A stretch of 50,682 nt of DNA, from contig PXSK01000006.1 of assembly GCA_003022865.1 (NCBI GenBank), positions 1-50,682 of the forward strand. Direction: 5' to 3'. The notes beneath the pieces were generated by a model, which saw only the letters and a program-made list of their open reading frames with translations, searched no databases and was not told the origin of the DNA. A program made the translations under genes and the position numbers. The DNA is from Halobacteriales archaeon SW_5_70_135. GTDB lineage: Archaea; Halobacteriota; Halobacteria; Halobacteriales; SW-7-71-33. Of this stretch, positions 42,145 through 50,682 are shown piece by piece (the first letter of the stretch is position 1; each line of letters starts with the position of its first letter).

Positions 42145-42286
42145 CGACGACGAACGGAGTGAGGCGACCGTCTTTCCGTGGCCGAACGAGGGAGCGCAGT
42201 GACCGAACGAGGCGGCTGGGGAGGACGAGGCTGCGGTGCGGTCGGGTGGGACTGAAAGGCGCCACCCGGCTGCGGGCGCGTCACGT

Positions 42287-42334
42287 TCGAAAATCGAAGA
42301 TTTTCGAGCCAACCAGAACTCGGAGAGTTCTGGT
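42287..42334. repeat. Two perfect hairpins with 3-base loops
   Basis: TCGAAAATC-GAA-GATTTTCGA (42287-42307, 9-bp stem) and ACCAGAACTC-GGA-GAGTTCTGGT (42312-42334, 10-bp stem), four bases apart. Confidence 0.85.
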
Positions 42335-42405
42335 GACGACGCAAGCATCGCTGGCGAGCGAACGAAGTGAGCGAGCCGAGGAGCGCAGCGAGTGAGGTGC
42401 CCAGC

Positions 42406-42424
42406 GAGGAAGCGAAGCTTCCTC
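42406..42424. repeat. Perfect hairpin with 3-base loop
   Basis: GAGGAAGC-GAA-GCTTCCTC, 8-bp stem. Fifth hairpin of the same type in this gap; preceded by GAGCGAACGAAGTGAGCGAG (42356-42375), a sequence whose reverse complement nearly matches GCTCGTTCGCTTCGCTCAC at 16722-16740. Confidence 0.8.
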
Positions 42425-42453
42425 TGGCAGCCGACGCCGACGGCGCCGGCGAC

Positions 42454-42704
42454 GCAGCCGGGTGGGAGCTTTCCGGGCCAACGTCGGGGGTCGAATTCGT
42501 CGGAACCAGCAGAGAGCAGCCGGCTGGGGACCTCCTGAGCCGACATCGGGGATCGAGAGCAATTTGAATGCACTGAGAGCAGCCGGCCGGGGGCTTTCCG
42601 GACCGACACGGCACCGTCGGATGCGGCAGAATCGACAGAGAGCAGTTGGACGAGAGTTCTTCAGGCCATACCGACGAAATCGAGCACACGGAGACGACCG
42701 AACG
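42454..42704. repeat. Degenerate tandem repeat, four units of 62-63 bp
   Basis: Units begin with GCAGCCGG (GCAGTTGG in the fourth) at 42454, 42516, 42579 and 42642, spacing 62, 63 and 63. The first part of each (GCAGCCGGSYGGGRGCTTTC, then CGGRCCGACAYCGG) is better kept than the second, and each unit ends near AGAGA. The units differ at many positions. The array ends about 50 bp before the peptidase start. Confidence 0.75.
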
Positions 42705-42754
42705 GGCTCACCGGGGGCCAAACGCATATGAGCGGGCCCTGCCACGGGGAGGAC

Positions 42755-44080
42755 ATGGACGACAGCCAGTGGATCGGCGAGACGTTCACGAGTCGAGCGG
42801 GGTGGCGTCACCTGGAGGACCTGGTCGACGTCGGCGACCGGATGGCCGGCAGCGAGGGCGAGGCCCGCGCGGCCGAACTCACCCGCGAGGCGCTCGAGCG
42901 GGTGGGCGCACGCGACGCCCACCTGGAGCCGTTCGAGATACAGGGGTGGACCCGCGGCTCGGCGGCGGTCCGGGCGGACGGGGCCGACGGCGGGGACCGA
43001 CGGACGGAGGACTGCATCGCGCTGCCGCGCTCGCCGGCGGGCGAGGCGACGGGCGAACTCGTCGACGTGGGCTACGGGCTGCCGGAGGACTTCGAGCGAG
43101 ACCTCTCGGGCAGGGTGGTGATGGCCGCCTCGAACGTCCCCAGCTACCACGACCGTTTCGTCCACCGGCGGGAGAAGTACTACCACGCCGTCGAGGCCGG
43201 TGCGGCGGCCTTCGTCTTCCGGAACCACGTCGAGGGCTGTCTGCCGCCGACCGGCTCCGTCGGCACCGCCGGGGACCCGATCGGCGCCGTGCCGGCGGTC
43301 GGCGTCTCGAAGGAGGTCGGCAGTCGACTGCGGCGACGACACGAGGGCGAGACGGTGACGGTCGAGGTGGACTGTGCGGTCCACGACGCCGAGAGCCGGA
43401 ACGTCCACGCCTACCTCGGTCCCGAGACGGAGACGGAGGTGCTTGTCACCAGCCACGTCGACGCCCACGACATCAGCGAGGGAGCGATGGACAACGGCGC
43501 CGGCACGGCGACCGTCGTCGAGACCGCCCGGGCGCTCGCCGCCCGCGAGGACGACCTGGACGCGCGGGTGCACTTCGTCGCCTTCGGCGCCGAGGAGGTC
43601 GGGCTCGTCGGCTCCTCGCGGATGGCCGCCGACCACGACCAGGAGCGGGTGAAAGCCGTGCTCAACCTCGACGGCGTCGTCCGGGGGCGCACCCTGAAGC
43701 TGTACACCCACGGGTTCGACGACCTGGAGGCGGCGGTCGACGCCGTCGCCGACCGGTTCGACCACCCGATCCAGACCGTCCCCAGACTGGGGCCACACAG
43801 CGACCACTGGCCGTTCGTCGAGCACGGTACGCCCGGCATCCACGCCATGTCCAGGACCGGCAGTGAGGGTCGCGGCTGGGGGCACACCTACGCCGACACG
43901 CTCGACAAGCTGGGCTCCCGCGACCTGCGGGAGCAGGCCGTCCTGCTGACGGCGCTCGCGGTCGAACTCGCCGACGACGACCGCGAGATCGCTCGCCGCC
44001 CCACCGAGGAGATCGCCGCCGACCTGGAGGCACAGGACCTCGCCGAGGGGATGAAGATCACCGGCGACTGGCCGTACTGA
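42755..44080 (+). CDS. M28 family zinc peptidase
   Basis: 441 residues. An N-terminal protease-associated-like part (RMAGSEGEARAAELTREAL at about 28-46, then GELVDVGYGLPEDFERDLSG) precedes the two-zinc aminopeptidase core: VTSHVDAHDISEGAMDNGAG (His and Asp), FGAEEVGLVGS (Glu-Glu), LNLDGVVRG (Asp) and GHTYADTLDKL (His). All ligands and the general-base Glu are present. There is no signal peptide, so it should be cytoplasmic. The frame is open to an ATG at 42728, but that lies in the TATA-like GCATATGAG; the ATG at 42755 is about 27 bases downstream of it and begins the protein. Confidence 0.9.
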   Translation: MDDSQWIGETFTSRAGWRHLEDLVDVGDRMAGSEGEARAAELTREALERVGARDAHLEPFEIQGWTRGSAAVRADGADGGDRRTEDCIALPRSPAGEATGELVDVGYGLPEDFERDLSGRVVMAASNVPSYHDRFVHRREKYYHAVEAGAAAFVFRNHVEGCLPPTGSVGTAGDPIGAVPAVGVSKEVGSRLRRRHEGETVTVEVDCAVHDAESRNVHAYLGPETETEVLVTSHVDAHDISEGAMDNGAGTATVVETARALAAREDDLDARVHFVAFGAEEVGLVGSSRMAADHDQERVKAVLNLDGVVRGRTLKLYTHGFDDLEAAVDAVADRFDHPIQTVPRLGPHSDHWPFVEHGTPGIHAMSRTGSEGRGWGHTYADTLDKLGSRDLREQAVLLTALAVELADDDREIARRPTEEIAADLEAQDLAEGMKITGDWPY

Positions 44081-44264
44081 TACCGGGAGCGTCGACCGGC
44101 CGGACCGGCAGCCGTCCACGACGGGTGACGAGCCGCCGGAGCGACCGAAGGCCGCGTTCCGACTTGATGCTCGTGCTCGGGTACGTTCTCTGCAGGACGG
44201 TGTTCCTCCTCGTCCAGCCGTCCGGGACGCGATCGTCTGACTCGCGGCGGCGTCGGCCGCCCGC

Positions 44265-46301
<2,037 letters not shown>

Positions 46302-46386
46302 GGTCGCCGCAGGAACGCGGACGACATAAGCCTGAACCGATACGCCGAGCGGGAGCTTTTTACTCGTCGGTCGACAGGTATCGAGC
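46302..46386. promoter_or_regulatory. Divergent promoter region, acs and small membrane protein
   Basis: 85 bp. Minus-strand TATA-like GACATAAG (46322-46329) serves acs; plus-strand GCTTTTTACTC (46354-46364) lies 25-30 bases before the ATG at 46387. Confidence 0.55.
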
Positions 46387-46620
46387 ATGGTACGAGCGGA
46401 CGACGACGACGACGACGGCGAGCGGTTCCCGCCGGGAGAGGACGCCGACGAGGCGGCGGAGTCCTGGCAGTTCGAGCTGGACGAGGTCGACGAGGACGGG
46501 ATCGTCCAGTCGCAGTCGCGGATCGAGACCGGCGACCCGGAGCCGGAGCACGTCCTCTTCGTCGTCCTGGGGGCGCTGTCGATGGTGCTCGTGTTCGTGC
46601 GACTCTGGCTGCTGGCCTGA
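46387..46620 (+). CDS. Small single-helix membrane protein (DUF7312-like)
   Basis: 77 residues. An acidic N-terminus (MVRADDDDDDGERFPPGED, then WQFELDEVDEDGIV) is followed by one membrane helix (HVLFVVLGALSMVLVFVRLW) at the C-terminus. This layout matches a conserved haloarchaeal family that I associate with DUF7312. It probably shares a transcript with the SBDS gene 50 bp downstream. Function unknown. Confidence 0.75.
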   Translation: MVRADDDDDDGERFPPGEDADEAAESWQFELDEVDEDGIVQSQSRIETGDPEPEHVLFVVLGALSMVLVFVRLWLLA

Positions 46621-46670
46621 GACGCCGGCGACGGGAAACAGCTTTCTAACGCGGGGGTGAAACGCCGGAC

Positions 46671-47396
46671 ATGATATCGCTCGACGAGGCGGTCACCGCG
46701 CGGCTGGAGTCACACGGGGCCCGCTTCGAGGTGCTGGTCGACCCCGACGCCGCCCTCTCGATCAGCCGCGAGGAGTTCGACGGCGACACAGAGGACGTGA
46801 TTGCCGCCGAGGACGTCTTCGAGGACGCCTCCCGCGGCGACCGTCCCGCCGAGGCCGACCTGGAGGAGGTCTTCGGCACCACCGACCCGCTGGAGATCAT
46901 TCCCGAGGTGATCCGGCGCGGCGAGATACAGATCACTGCCGAGCAGCGCCGCGAGATGCAACGACAGAAGCACCGCCAGCTGGTTGACACCATCACCCGG
47001 AACGCGGTCAACCCGCAGATGGACGACGCCCCCCACCCGCCGGAGCGCATCGAGTCCGCCCTCGAAGAGGCGGGCTTCTCGGTCGACCCGATGGAGCCCG
47101 TCGAGGAGCAGGTCGACGACGCACTCGACGTGTTGCGACCGGTCATCCCGATCCGGTTCGACGAGGTGGCCGTCGCCGCCCGCGTCCCGCCGGAGTACGC
47201 CGGCAGCGCACAGGCCCAGATACGGGAGTTCGGCGACCTCGAACGCGAGGAGTGGCAGTCCGACGGCTCGTGGATCGGCGTCGTCCGCTTCCCCGCCGGC
47301 CTGCAGAACGAGTTCTACGACCTGGTCAACGAGGTCTCCAGTGGCGAGGCCGAGACGCGGATGGTCGAGAGCGAAGACGAGATCGGCACGCGATAG
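46671..47396 (+). CDS. Ribosome assembly factor SBDS (Sdo1)
   Basis: 241 residues in the three-domain SBDS arrangement. N-terminal FYSH-like domain: ARLESHGARFEVLVDPDAAL, DVIAAEDVFEDASRGDRPAE and FGTTDPLEIIPEVIRRGEIQ. Middle helical domain: AEQRREMQRQKHRQLVDTI and NAVNPQMDDAPHPPERIESA. C-terminal ferredoxin-like domain: RPVIPIRFDEVAVAARVP and GDLEREEWQSDGSWIGVVRF. It acts in late large-subunit maturation together with aEF2-like GTPases. The match to haloarchaeal SBDS is strong over the full length. Confidence 0.95.
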   Translation: MISLDEAVTARLESHGARFEVLVDPDAALSISREEFDGDTEDVIAAEDVFEDASRGDRPAEADLEEVFGTTDPLEIIPEVIRRGEIQITAEQRREMQRQKHRQLVDTITRNAVNPQMDDAPHPPERIESALEEAGFSVDPMEPVEEQVDDALDVLRPVIPIRFDEVAVAARVPPEYAGSAQAQIREFGDLEREEWQSDGSWIGVVRFPAGLQNEFYDLVNEVSSGEAETRMVESEDEIGTR

Positions 47397-47597
47397 GGCG
47401 GGGGACTCGTCGAAGCCCTCAGCGGGTGACGGGTCACGGCAGGCGTGCTGAACACAGGGCGCGAGCGGGAGTCGACTCGTCGTGCCGCACACGGTGCGGG
47501 TCGAGCGTACCGTCGGTCGGCACACCGTTCGCGAGCGTCTCCGTGCGGAGGTGACGGAGCCCGGTCGACGGGCGTCAACGTATTGTTCTTCCAGAAC

Positions 47598-48326
47598 GTG
47601 GGCCCGTCCGTGGCGAGGGCCGACGACACTCACGAACGTCTCTACCGCCAGTTCGACGTCGAGCGTCGGTACGACGACACGGACGCGTACGACGAACGGT
47701 ACCCGCCCGACTGGGACGAACGCCGGCGGGCCGTCTACCGTCGTGACGACTACGTCTGCCAGGACTGTGGCGCCCGAGGTGGGCAGGGTGGCAGCTCGGA
47801 GCTGCACGCCCATCACCGGACACCGCTCTCCCGTGGGGGCTCCAACGCCCTCGGCAACGTCGTCACGCTCTGCAAGTCGTGTCACAACGACCGCCACGAC
47901 CACGACATCACCGGCGACGAGCGGTTCCCGGTCCCCTCGCCGCGGCCGGACGACCGGAATCCGATACTCGAGGTGCTGCCGGACTGGGCGGTCGGTGTGG
48001 TCGGACTGCTCACCCTGCCGGTGCTCGTGCCGCTCGCGATGGCCGCCCTGGTCGTCGCCACGCTCCCCTGGTCGGGCGCGGTGACGGCCGTCGTCGACTG
48101 GAACACGCCGTGGGCGTACGTGGGTGTCCCGGTCGCCGGCGTCTACCTCGGCGCGGCCTACGCCTTTCCGGGGGTCGTCGGTGCCGGCTTCACCACGGTA
48201 GGGGTGGCGACGGTAGTGTTCAACGGCTACTGGTCGCTCGACGCCGTGCTGGACGGAGCCGGGGTGGTACTCGTCCCGGGCGTGGTTCTGCTCGCGGTGA
48301 GCGCGGTCAGGTGGGTGAGAGAGTAA
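47598..48326 (+). CDS. HNH endonuclease domain fused to membrane helices
   Basis: 242 residues. The N-terminal 100 residues hold an HNH nuclease: YPPDWDERRRAVYRRDDYVC, CQDCGARGG (zinc pair), LHAHHRTPLSRGGSNALGN (catalytic His-His and Asn) and VTLCKSCHNDRHDH (second zinc pair, final His). From residue 125 the protein continues with three or four hydrophobic helices (WAVGVVGLLTLPVLVPLAMA, AYVGVPVAGVYLGAAYAFPG, VVLVPGVVLLAVSAV). The nuclease is thus anchored to the membrane. GTG at 47598 is chosen; GTG at 47610 fits the TATA-like TATTGTTC (47581-47588) slightly better. The next gene is on the same strand. Confidence 0.8.
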   Translation: MGPSVARADDTHERLYRQFDVERRYDDTDAYDERYPPDWDERRRAVYRRDDYVCQDCGARGGQGGSSELHAHHRTPLSRGGSNALGNVVTLCKSCHNDRHDHDITGDERFPVPSPRPDDRNPILEVLPDWAVGVVGLLTLPVLVPLAMAALVVATLPWSGAVTAVVDWNTPWAYVGVPVAGVYLGAAYAFPGVVGAGFTTVGVATVVFNGYWSLDAVLDGAGVVLVPGVVLLAVSAVRWVRE

Positions 48327-48442
48327 GTCGGCTCCACACGGGCGTTCGGAGTCTCCTCGACCGGAGCGATACGGCTGCCGATCGGGTGGGGACAGAACTG
48401 AAGTCACCGGCGACCGATCGTTCCCTCACGGACTGAGCGAGT

Positions 48443-49999
48443 GTGGCGGGAGACGACACCGCGACGCGGAGCGTCTGGCAGCCGGTCGCGCCGCCGGTCG
48501 ACCCACCGGGCAGTCCGCTCGTCTGGCTACTCCTCGCGTACCTCTACTACTACTTCGCGGTGGAGTTCGGTGTCGTCGTCGAGGCGGCACTGCTGGCAGT
48601 GCCGCTGTACGTCCTTCTCGGCCGGTATCTGGCCGGCTACGCGGAGACCCGACTCCAGAACGAGAGTCTCCCCGCCAGCGAGCGGACGCTGGTCGCGGGC
48701 ACCGCCGGCGCAGTGGTGCTGCTGTCGGTCGGCACGGCGGGCGTATACGTGCTCGACTTCCGGGGGCTGGGTGCGGAACTCCCGTCGGCAGCTCTCTCGG
48801 CGGCGACGACGACACTGGGTCTCGGGACGCTGTGCTGTTGGGTCTGCTTCGACGGACTCCTCGCCCGGGACTGGATGTACAACGAGGGCGTCGAGCGGCC
48901 CCTCGCCTGGGAGTACGCGGCCGTCCTGCCGTTGTTCGAGTTCGCGCTGCTCTCACAGGTGCCCGCCCTGAGGGCCGGACCGACGCTGCTGGCCCTGCCG
49001 CTGTTCGGGAGCCTCGTCGCGGGCCGGTATCTCGTCGGTCGGACCGACGTCGGGGCCCTCCCCACGGGGACATCGATCCTCGACGGCTTCGAGCCCGACG
49101 ACGTCCCGTTCGAGACGCCCGGCGACGGCGACGGACGGCGCGTACTGAGGCGCCTGGCCGACTCGTGGGCCGTCACCGACGACGTTGCGGTCGCCCCGGC
49201 GGCCGGAGTGGCCACGGAGCGGGTCCGAGTGGACCGCGACCGGCGGTTCGAGACGAGCGAGCGCACGGTGACGCGGGAGGAGCCGAACCACGGCTTCGGG
49301 GACGGCGGACTCCGGGCGGCATACGACGTGCCGGACGCGAGTGACGGCGACGCGGTCGTCCCGGAGCGACACAGACGCTCGCAGATCGCGTTCCCGAAGG
49401 CCGACACGGAACGGACGGAACTGTGTGCGGACTGCGAGGGAACGGGAACCGAAGCGTGTGGCTGTGGTGACGGGCTGGTGACGTGCACGAACTGTCGCGG
49501 GAACGGGCTCAATCGCGCGGCGCCGACGGTCTGTTCGCGGTGTGGGGGATCGGGAGAGCACGTCTGTCACACGTGTGATGGGAGCGGACAGGTCGCCTGT
49601 GACCGGTGTGACGGATACGCGACGGTCCGCAAACTGGACGTCGTTCGGCGGTACTACACGCCGGTCACCGAACGGCGAGCGGCGACGGAGTGGGCGCCCG
49701 AGAGTCTCGTCACGGCGGCCGACGGGCGGGCTCCGGCAGCGTCGGACGGCCCCGACAGTGGAGCGGTGGCCGACGGCGGTGCCGACGTCGAGTACGACAG
49801 CGAAACGCGAACGGTGACGGTGACTGCCGTCCGCTACGAGTACGACGGCGTGGAATACGTCTGTCTCGCCACCGACGACGGAACGGTCGTCGCACCGTCG
49901 GCGCCACGGAGCCGCGTCCGCCGAGCGCTTCCCGCGCTCGTACTCGTCGTCGTCACCGGCGCGGGCGTCGCCCTCGGAACCCTCACCGGGTGGTTCTGA
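48443..49999 (+). CDS. Membrane protein with DnaJ-type CxxCxGxG zinc-finger repeats
   Basis: 518 residues. Five or six membrane helices occupy residues 25-210 (SPLVWLLLAYLYYYFAVEF, TLVAGTAGAVVLLSVGTAG, TLGLGTLCCWVCFDGLLA and others). A soluble region follows, and at about 330-400 a cysteine-rich stretch with CADCEGTGTEACGCG, CTNCRGNG, CSRCGGSGEHVCHTC, DGSGQVACDRC, i.e. several C-x2-C-x-G-x-G units like the DnaJ zinc centre. A last membrane helix (PALVLVVVTGAGVALGTL) ends the protein. There is no J domain. It may be a membrane-bound protein-folding or redox factor; this is inference. GTG start at 48443. Confidence 0.75.
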   Translation: MAGDDTATRSVWQPVAPPVDPPGSPLVWLLLAYLYYYFAVEFGVVVEAALLAVPLYVLLGRYLAGYAETRLQNESLPASERTLVAGTAGAVVLLSVGTAGVYVLDFRGLGAELPSAALSAATTTLGLGTLCCWVCFDGLLARDWMYNEGVERPLAWEYAAVLPLFEFALLSQVPALRAGPTLLALPLFGSLVAGRYLVGRTDVGALPTGTSILDGFEPDDVPFETPGDGDGRRVLRRLADSWAVTDDVAVAPAAGVATERVRVDRDRRFETSERTVTREEPNHGFGDGGLRAAYDVPDASDGDAVVPERHRRSQIAFPKADTERTELCADCEGTGTEACGCGDGLVTCTNCRGNGLNRAAPTVCSRCGGSGEHVCHTCDGSGQVACDRCDGYATVRKLDVVRRYYTPVTERRAATEWAPESLVTAADGRAPAASDGPDSGAVADGGADVEYDSETRTVTVTAVRYEYDGVEYVCLATDDGTVVAPSAPRSRVRRALPALVLVVVTGAGVALGTLTGWF

Positions 50000-50161
50000 G
50001 GCGTCGTTCCGGGCTCGATCGCGCCCGACCGCCGCCGAGAGAGGTCCATTACGGGACGGGCATCGGGACGTCTCGAGCGGCCGGAGCATGCGTGAGGACG
50101 GCGCGGAGCGGTGGGGGACGACTGGTACTCCGACGAGGAGTCCCGACGGACCCGAGCGCAG

Positions 50162-50479
50162 CTACCCCCGCCAGAAGCCGAGGTAGAGGCCGCCGGCGAA
50201 GCCGCCCGTCACAGCGGCCGCCGAGACGGTCGGGGCGACCCACCCGTCCGACACCTCGGCGGCGGTCTCGCCGGCGTCGAGCAGACCGCCTGAAAGGGCG
50301 TCCCACCGGACGCTCATGTACCCCTTCTTTTCGAGGAAGGCAAAGAGTGCGAGTTCGAGCCCGACGATGAAGGCGAGGACCTTCGCGACCTTCTTCGCGA
50401 AGTAGCCGACGAGCCCGCCGATGACCGCGCCCGTGCCGAGCTGTAGACCGAGCGTCTGCGGGTCGATCTGGAGGAGCAT
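50162..50479 (-). CDS. FUN14 family membrane protein
   Basis: 105 residues. MLLQIDPQTLGLQLGTGAVIG starts the protein; GGLVGYFAKKVAKVLAFIVG is the conserved FUN14 helix with its Gly and two Lys, followed by GLELALFAFLEKKGYMSVRW and a final helix (VSAAAVTGGFAGGLYLGFWRG). Archaeal FUN14 proteins are small three-helix membrane proteins of unknown role, related to the mitophagy receptor FUNDC1. The ATG at 50479 is preferred over a frame-open ATG at 50494 because it starts the family-conserved region. A CCTTT/AAAGG stretch (50480-50515) precedes it. Confidence 0.85.
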   Translation of the reverse strand: MLLQIDPQTLGLQLGTGAVIGGLVGYFAKKVAKVLAFIVGLELALFAFLEKKGYMSVRWDALSGGLLDAGETAAEVSDGWVAPTVSAAAVTGGFAGGLYLGFWRG

Positions 50480-50646
50480 ACCTTTCTCCTGCACGCGAGA
50501 GGCTATGACCTTTGGGGGCGACCGCTAGAGTGAAACGACCGGCGTGCGGGGGATTGAAGAGCGTCCCGCGCCAACGCCGCAGCATGCAGGAGCGACCAAC
50601 CGAGGTGGCGGACCGGCGCGGCTAGCGTCCGCCGGGGGAGACCCCG

Positions 50647-50682
50647 ATGAGTCGCCGCGAGACGGTCGACAACGGCCCCGCC
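50647..50682 (+). CDS. Possible start of a gene running off the window
   Basis: ATG at 50647 opens a frame MSRRETVDNGPA that is still open at the last base. Only 12 codons are visible, so neither reality nor function can be judged. A nearer ATG at 50584 stops after 13 codons. Confidence 0.25.
   Translation, partial: MSRRETVDNGPA

Larger units (their letters stand above)
41738..42754. other. 1-kb non-coding gap rich in palindromes and repeats
   Basis: Between the divergent DUF460 and M28 peptidase genes. From the left: the DUF460 TATA box (CATAAA, 41762-41767); an imperfect 20-bp direct repeat CTCAYCGACTGTCGYYCTTG at 41829-41848 and 41886-41905; a zone of perfect hairpins (42029-42424); a 62-63 bp tandem repeat (42454-42704); and the TATA-like GCATATGAG (42724-42732) of the peptidase gene. 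Long open frames run through it on both strands but are made of Arg/Ser/Ala-rich sequence and have no homology I recognise. No tRNA or known structural RNA was found. Confidence 0.6.

Noticed and set aside
42454-42704. CRISPR array
   Set aside because: Repeats are too degenerate, only four units, no leader and no cas genes in the window.
41738-42754. tRNA, RNase P RNA or SRP RNA gene
   Set aside because: No T-loop (GGTTCRAATC) or conserved RNase P/SRP core sequence was found here or elsewhere in the window.
50111-50293. Plus-strand frame starting MGDDWYSDEESRRT
   Set aside because: Attractive start, but it turns Arg-rich and runs antisense to the FUN14 gene.

Overview
This window is a piece of a haloarchaeal (class Halobacteria) chromosome. 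GC is very high, predicted proteins are rich in Asp and Glu, many genes begin directly after a TATA-like box about 25-32 bases upstream (leaderless style), and GTG starts are common. Families typical of Halobacteria recur: a NuoN-type complex I end, HemL/HemC/HemD, a DUF460 protein, an SBDS factor, an FeS photolyase, Tat-exported lipoprotein and halolysin-type protease. The genus cannot be fixed from sequence alone. No rRNA, tRNA or CRISPR array was seen.

Layout. 1-1865: end of a nuo operon (nuoM 3' end, nuoN). 1944-4354: DHH phosphoesterase and CBS/ParB-like protein. 4355-7758 (minus): haem operon hemL-hemC-hemD. 7859-12470: glycosyltransferase, His-rich protein, DUF2797 protein, Tat subtilase followed by a BsuPI-type protein. 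12487-17789: sugar-nucleotide epimerase, duplicated-domain protein, HpcH/HpaI aldolase, a palindrome-rich gap, SDR oxidoreductase. 18150-24577: histidine kinase with a degenerate ATPase, small membrane and SHOCT proteins, an HflX relative without GTPase motifs, RNase HI, a decayed dual-specificity phosphatase, mtnA. 24731-30835: FetAB-like transporter, then a divergent MrfB/MrfA-like nuclease-helicase pair whose helicase is broken by one frameshift. 30892-36217: purT, a small conserved protein running antisense through a flippase remnant, FeS photolyase, a lower-GC lipoprotein, an RNase H-like protein. 36402-41737 (minus): hybrid histidine kinase, acetyltransferase, two frameshifted small genes, DUF460 protein. 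41738-42754: non-coding gap with perfect hairpins and a 62-63 bp tandem repeat. 42755-50682: M28 peptidase, acetyl-CoA synthetase, SBDS factor, HNH-membrane fusion, membrane zinc-finger protein, FUN14 protein.

How the genes work together. hemL-hemC-hemD supply tetrapyrrole precursors. MrfAB-like proteins and the photolyase suggest DNA-damage repair. The subtilase and the BsuPI protein look like an enzyme and its regulator. Several loci carry single-base frameshifts (about 23270, 23375, 29075, 39245, 39660, possibly 20250); some may be true pseudogenes, and some could be assembly errors in an unpolished genome.

Most unusual content: the hairpin clusters at 16319-16755 and 42029-42424, the 63-bp repeat array at 42454-42704, the HflX relative without GTPase motifs, the broken helicase with an intact nuclease partner, and the protease-inhibitor pair.
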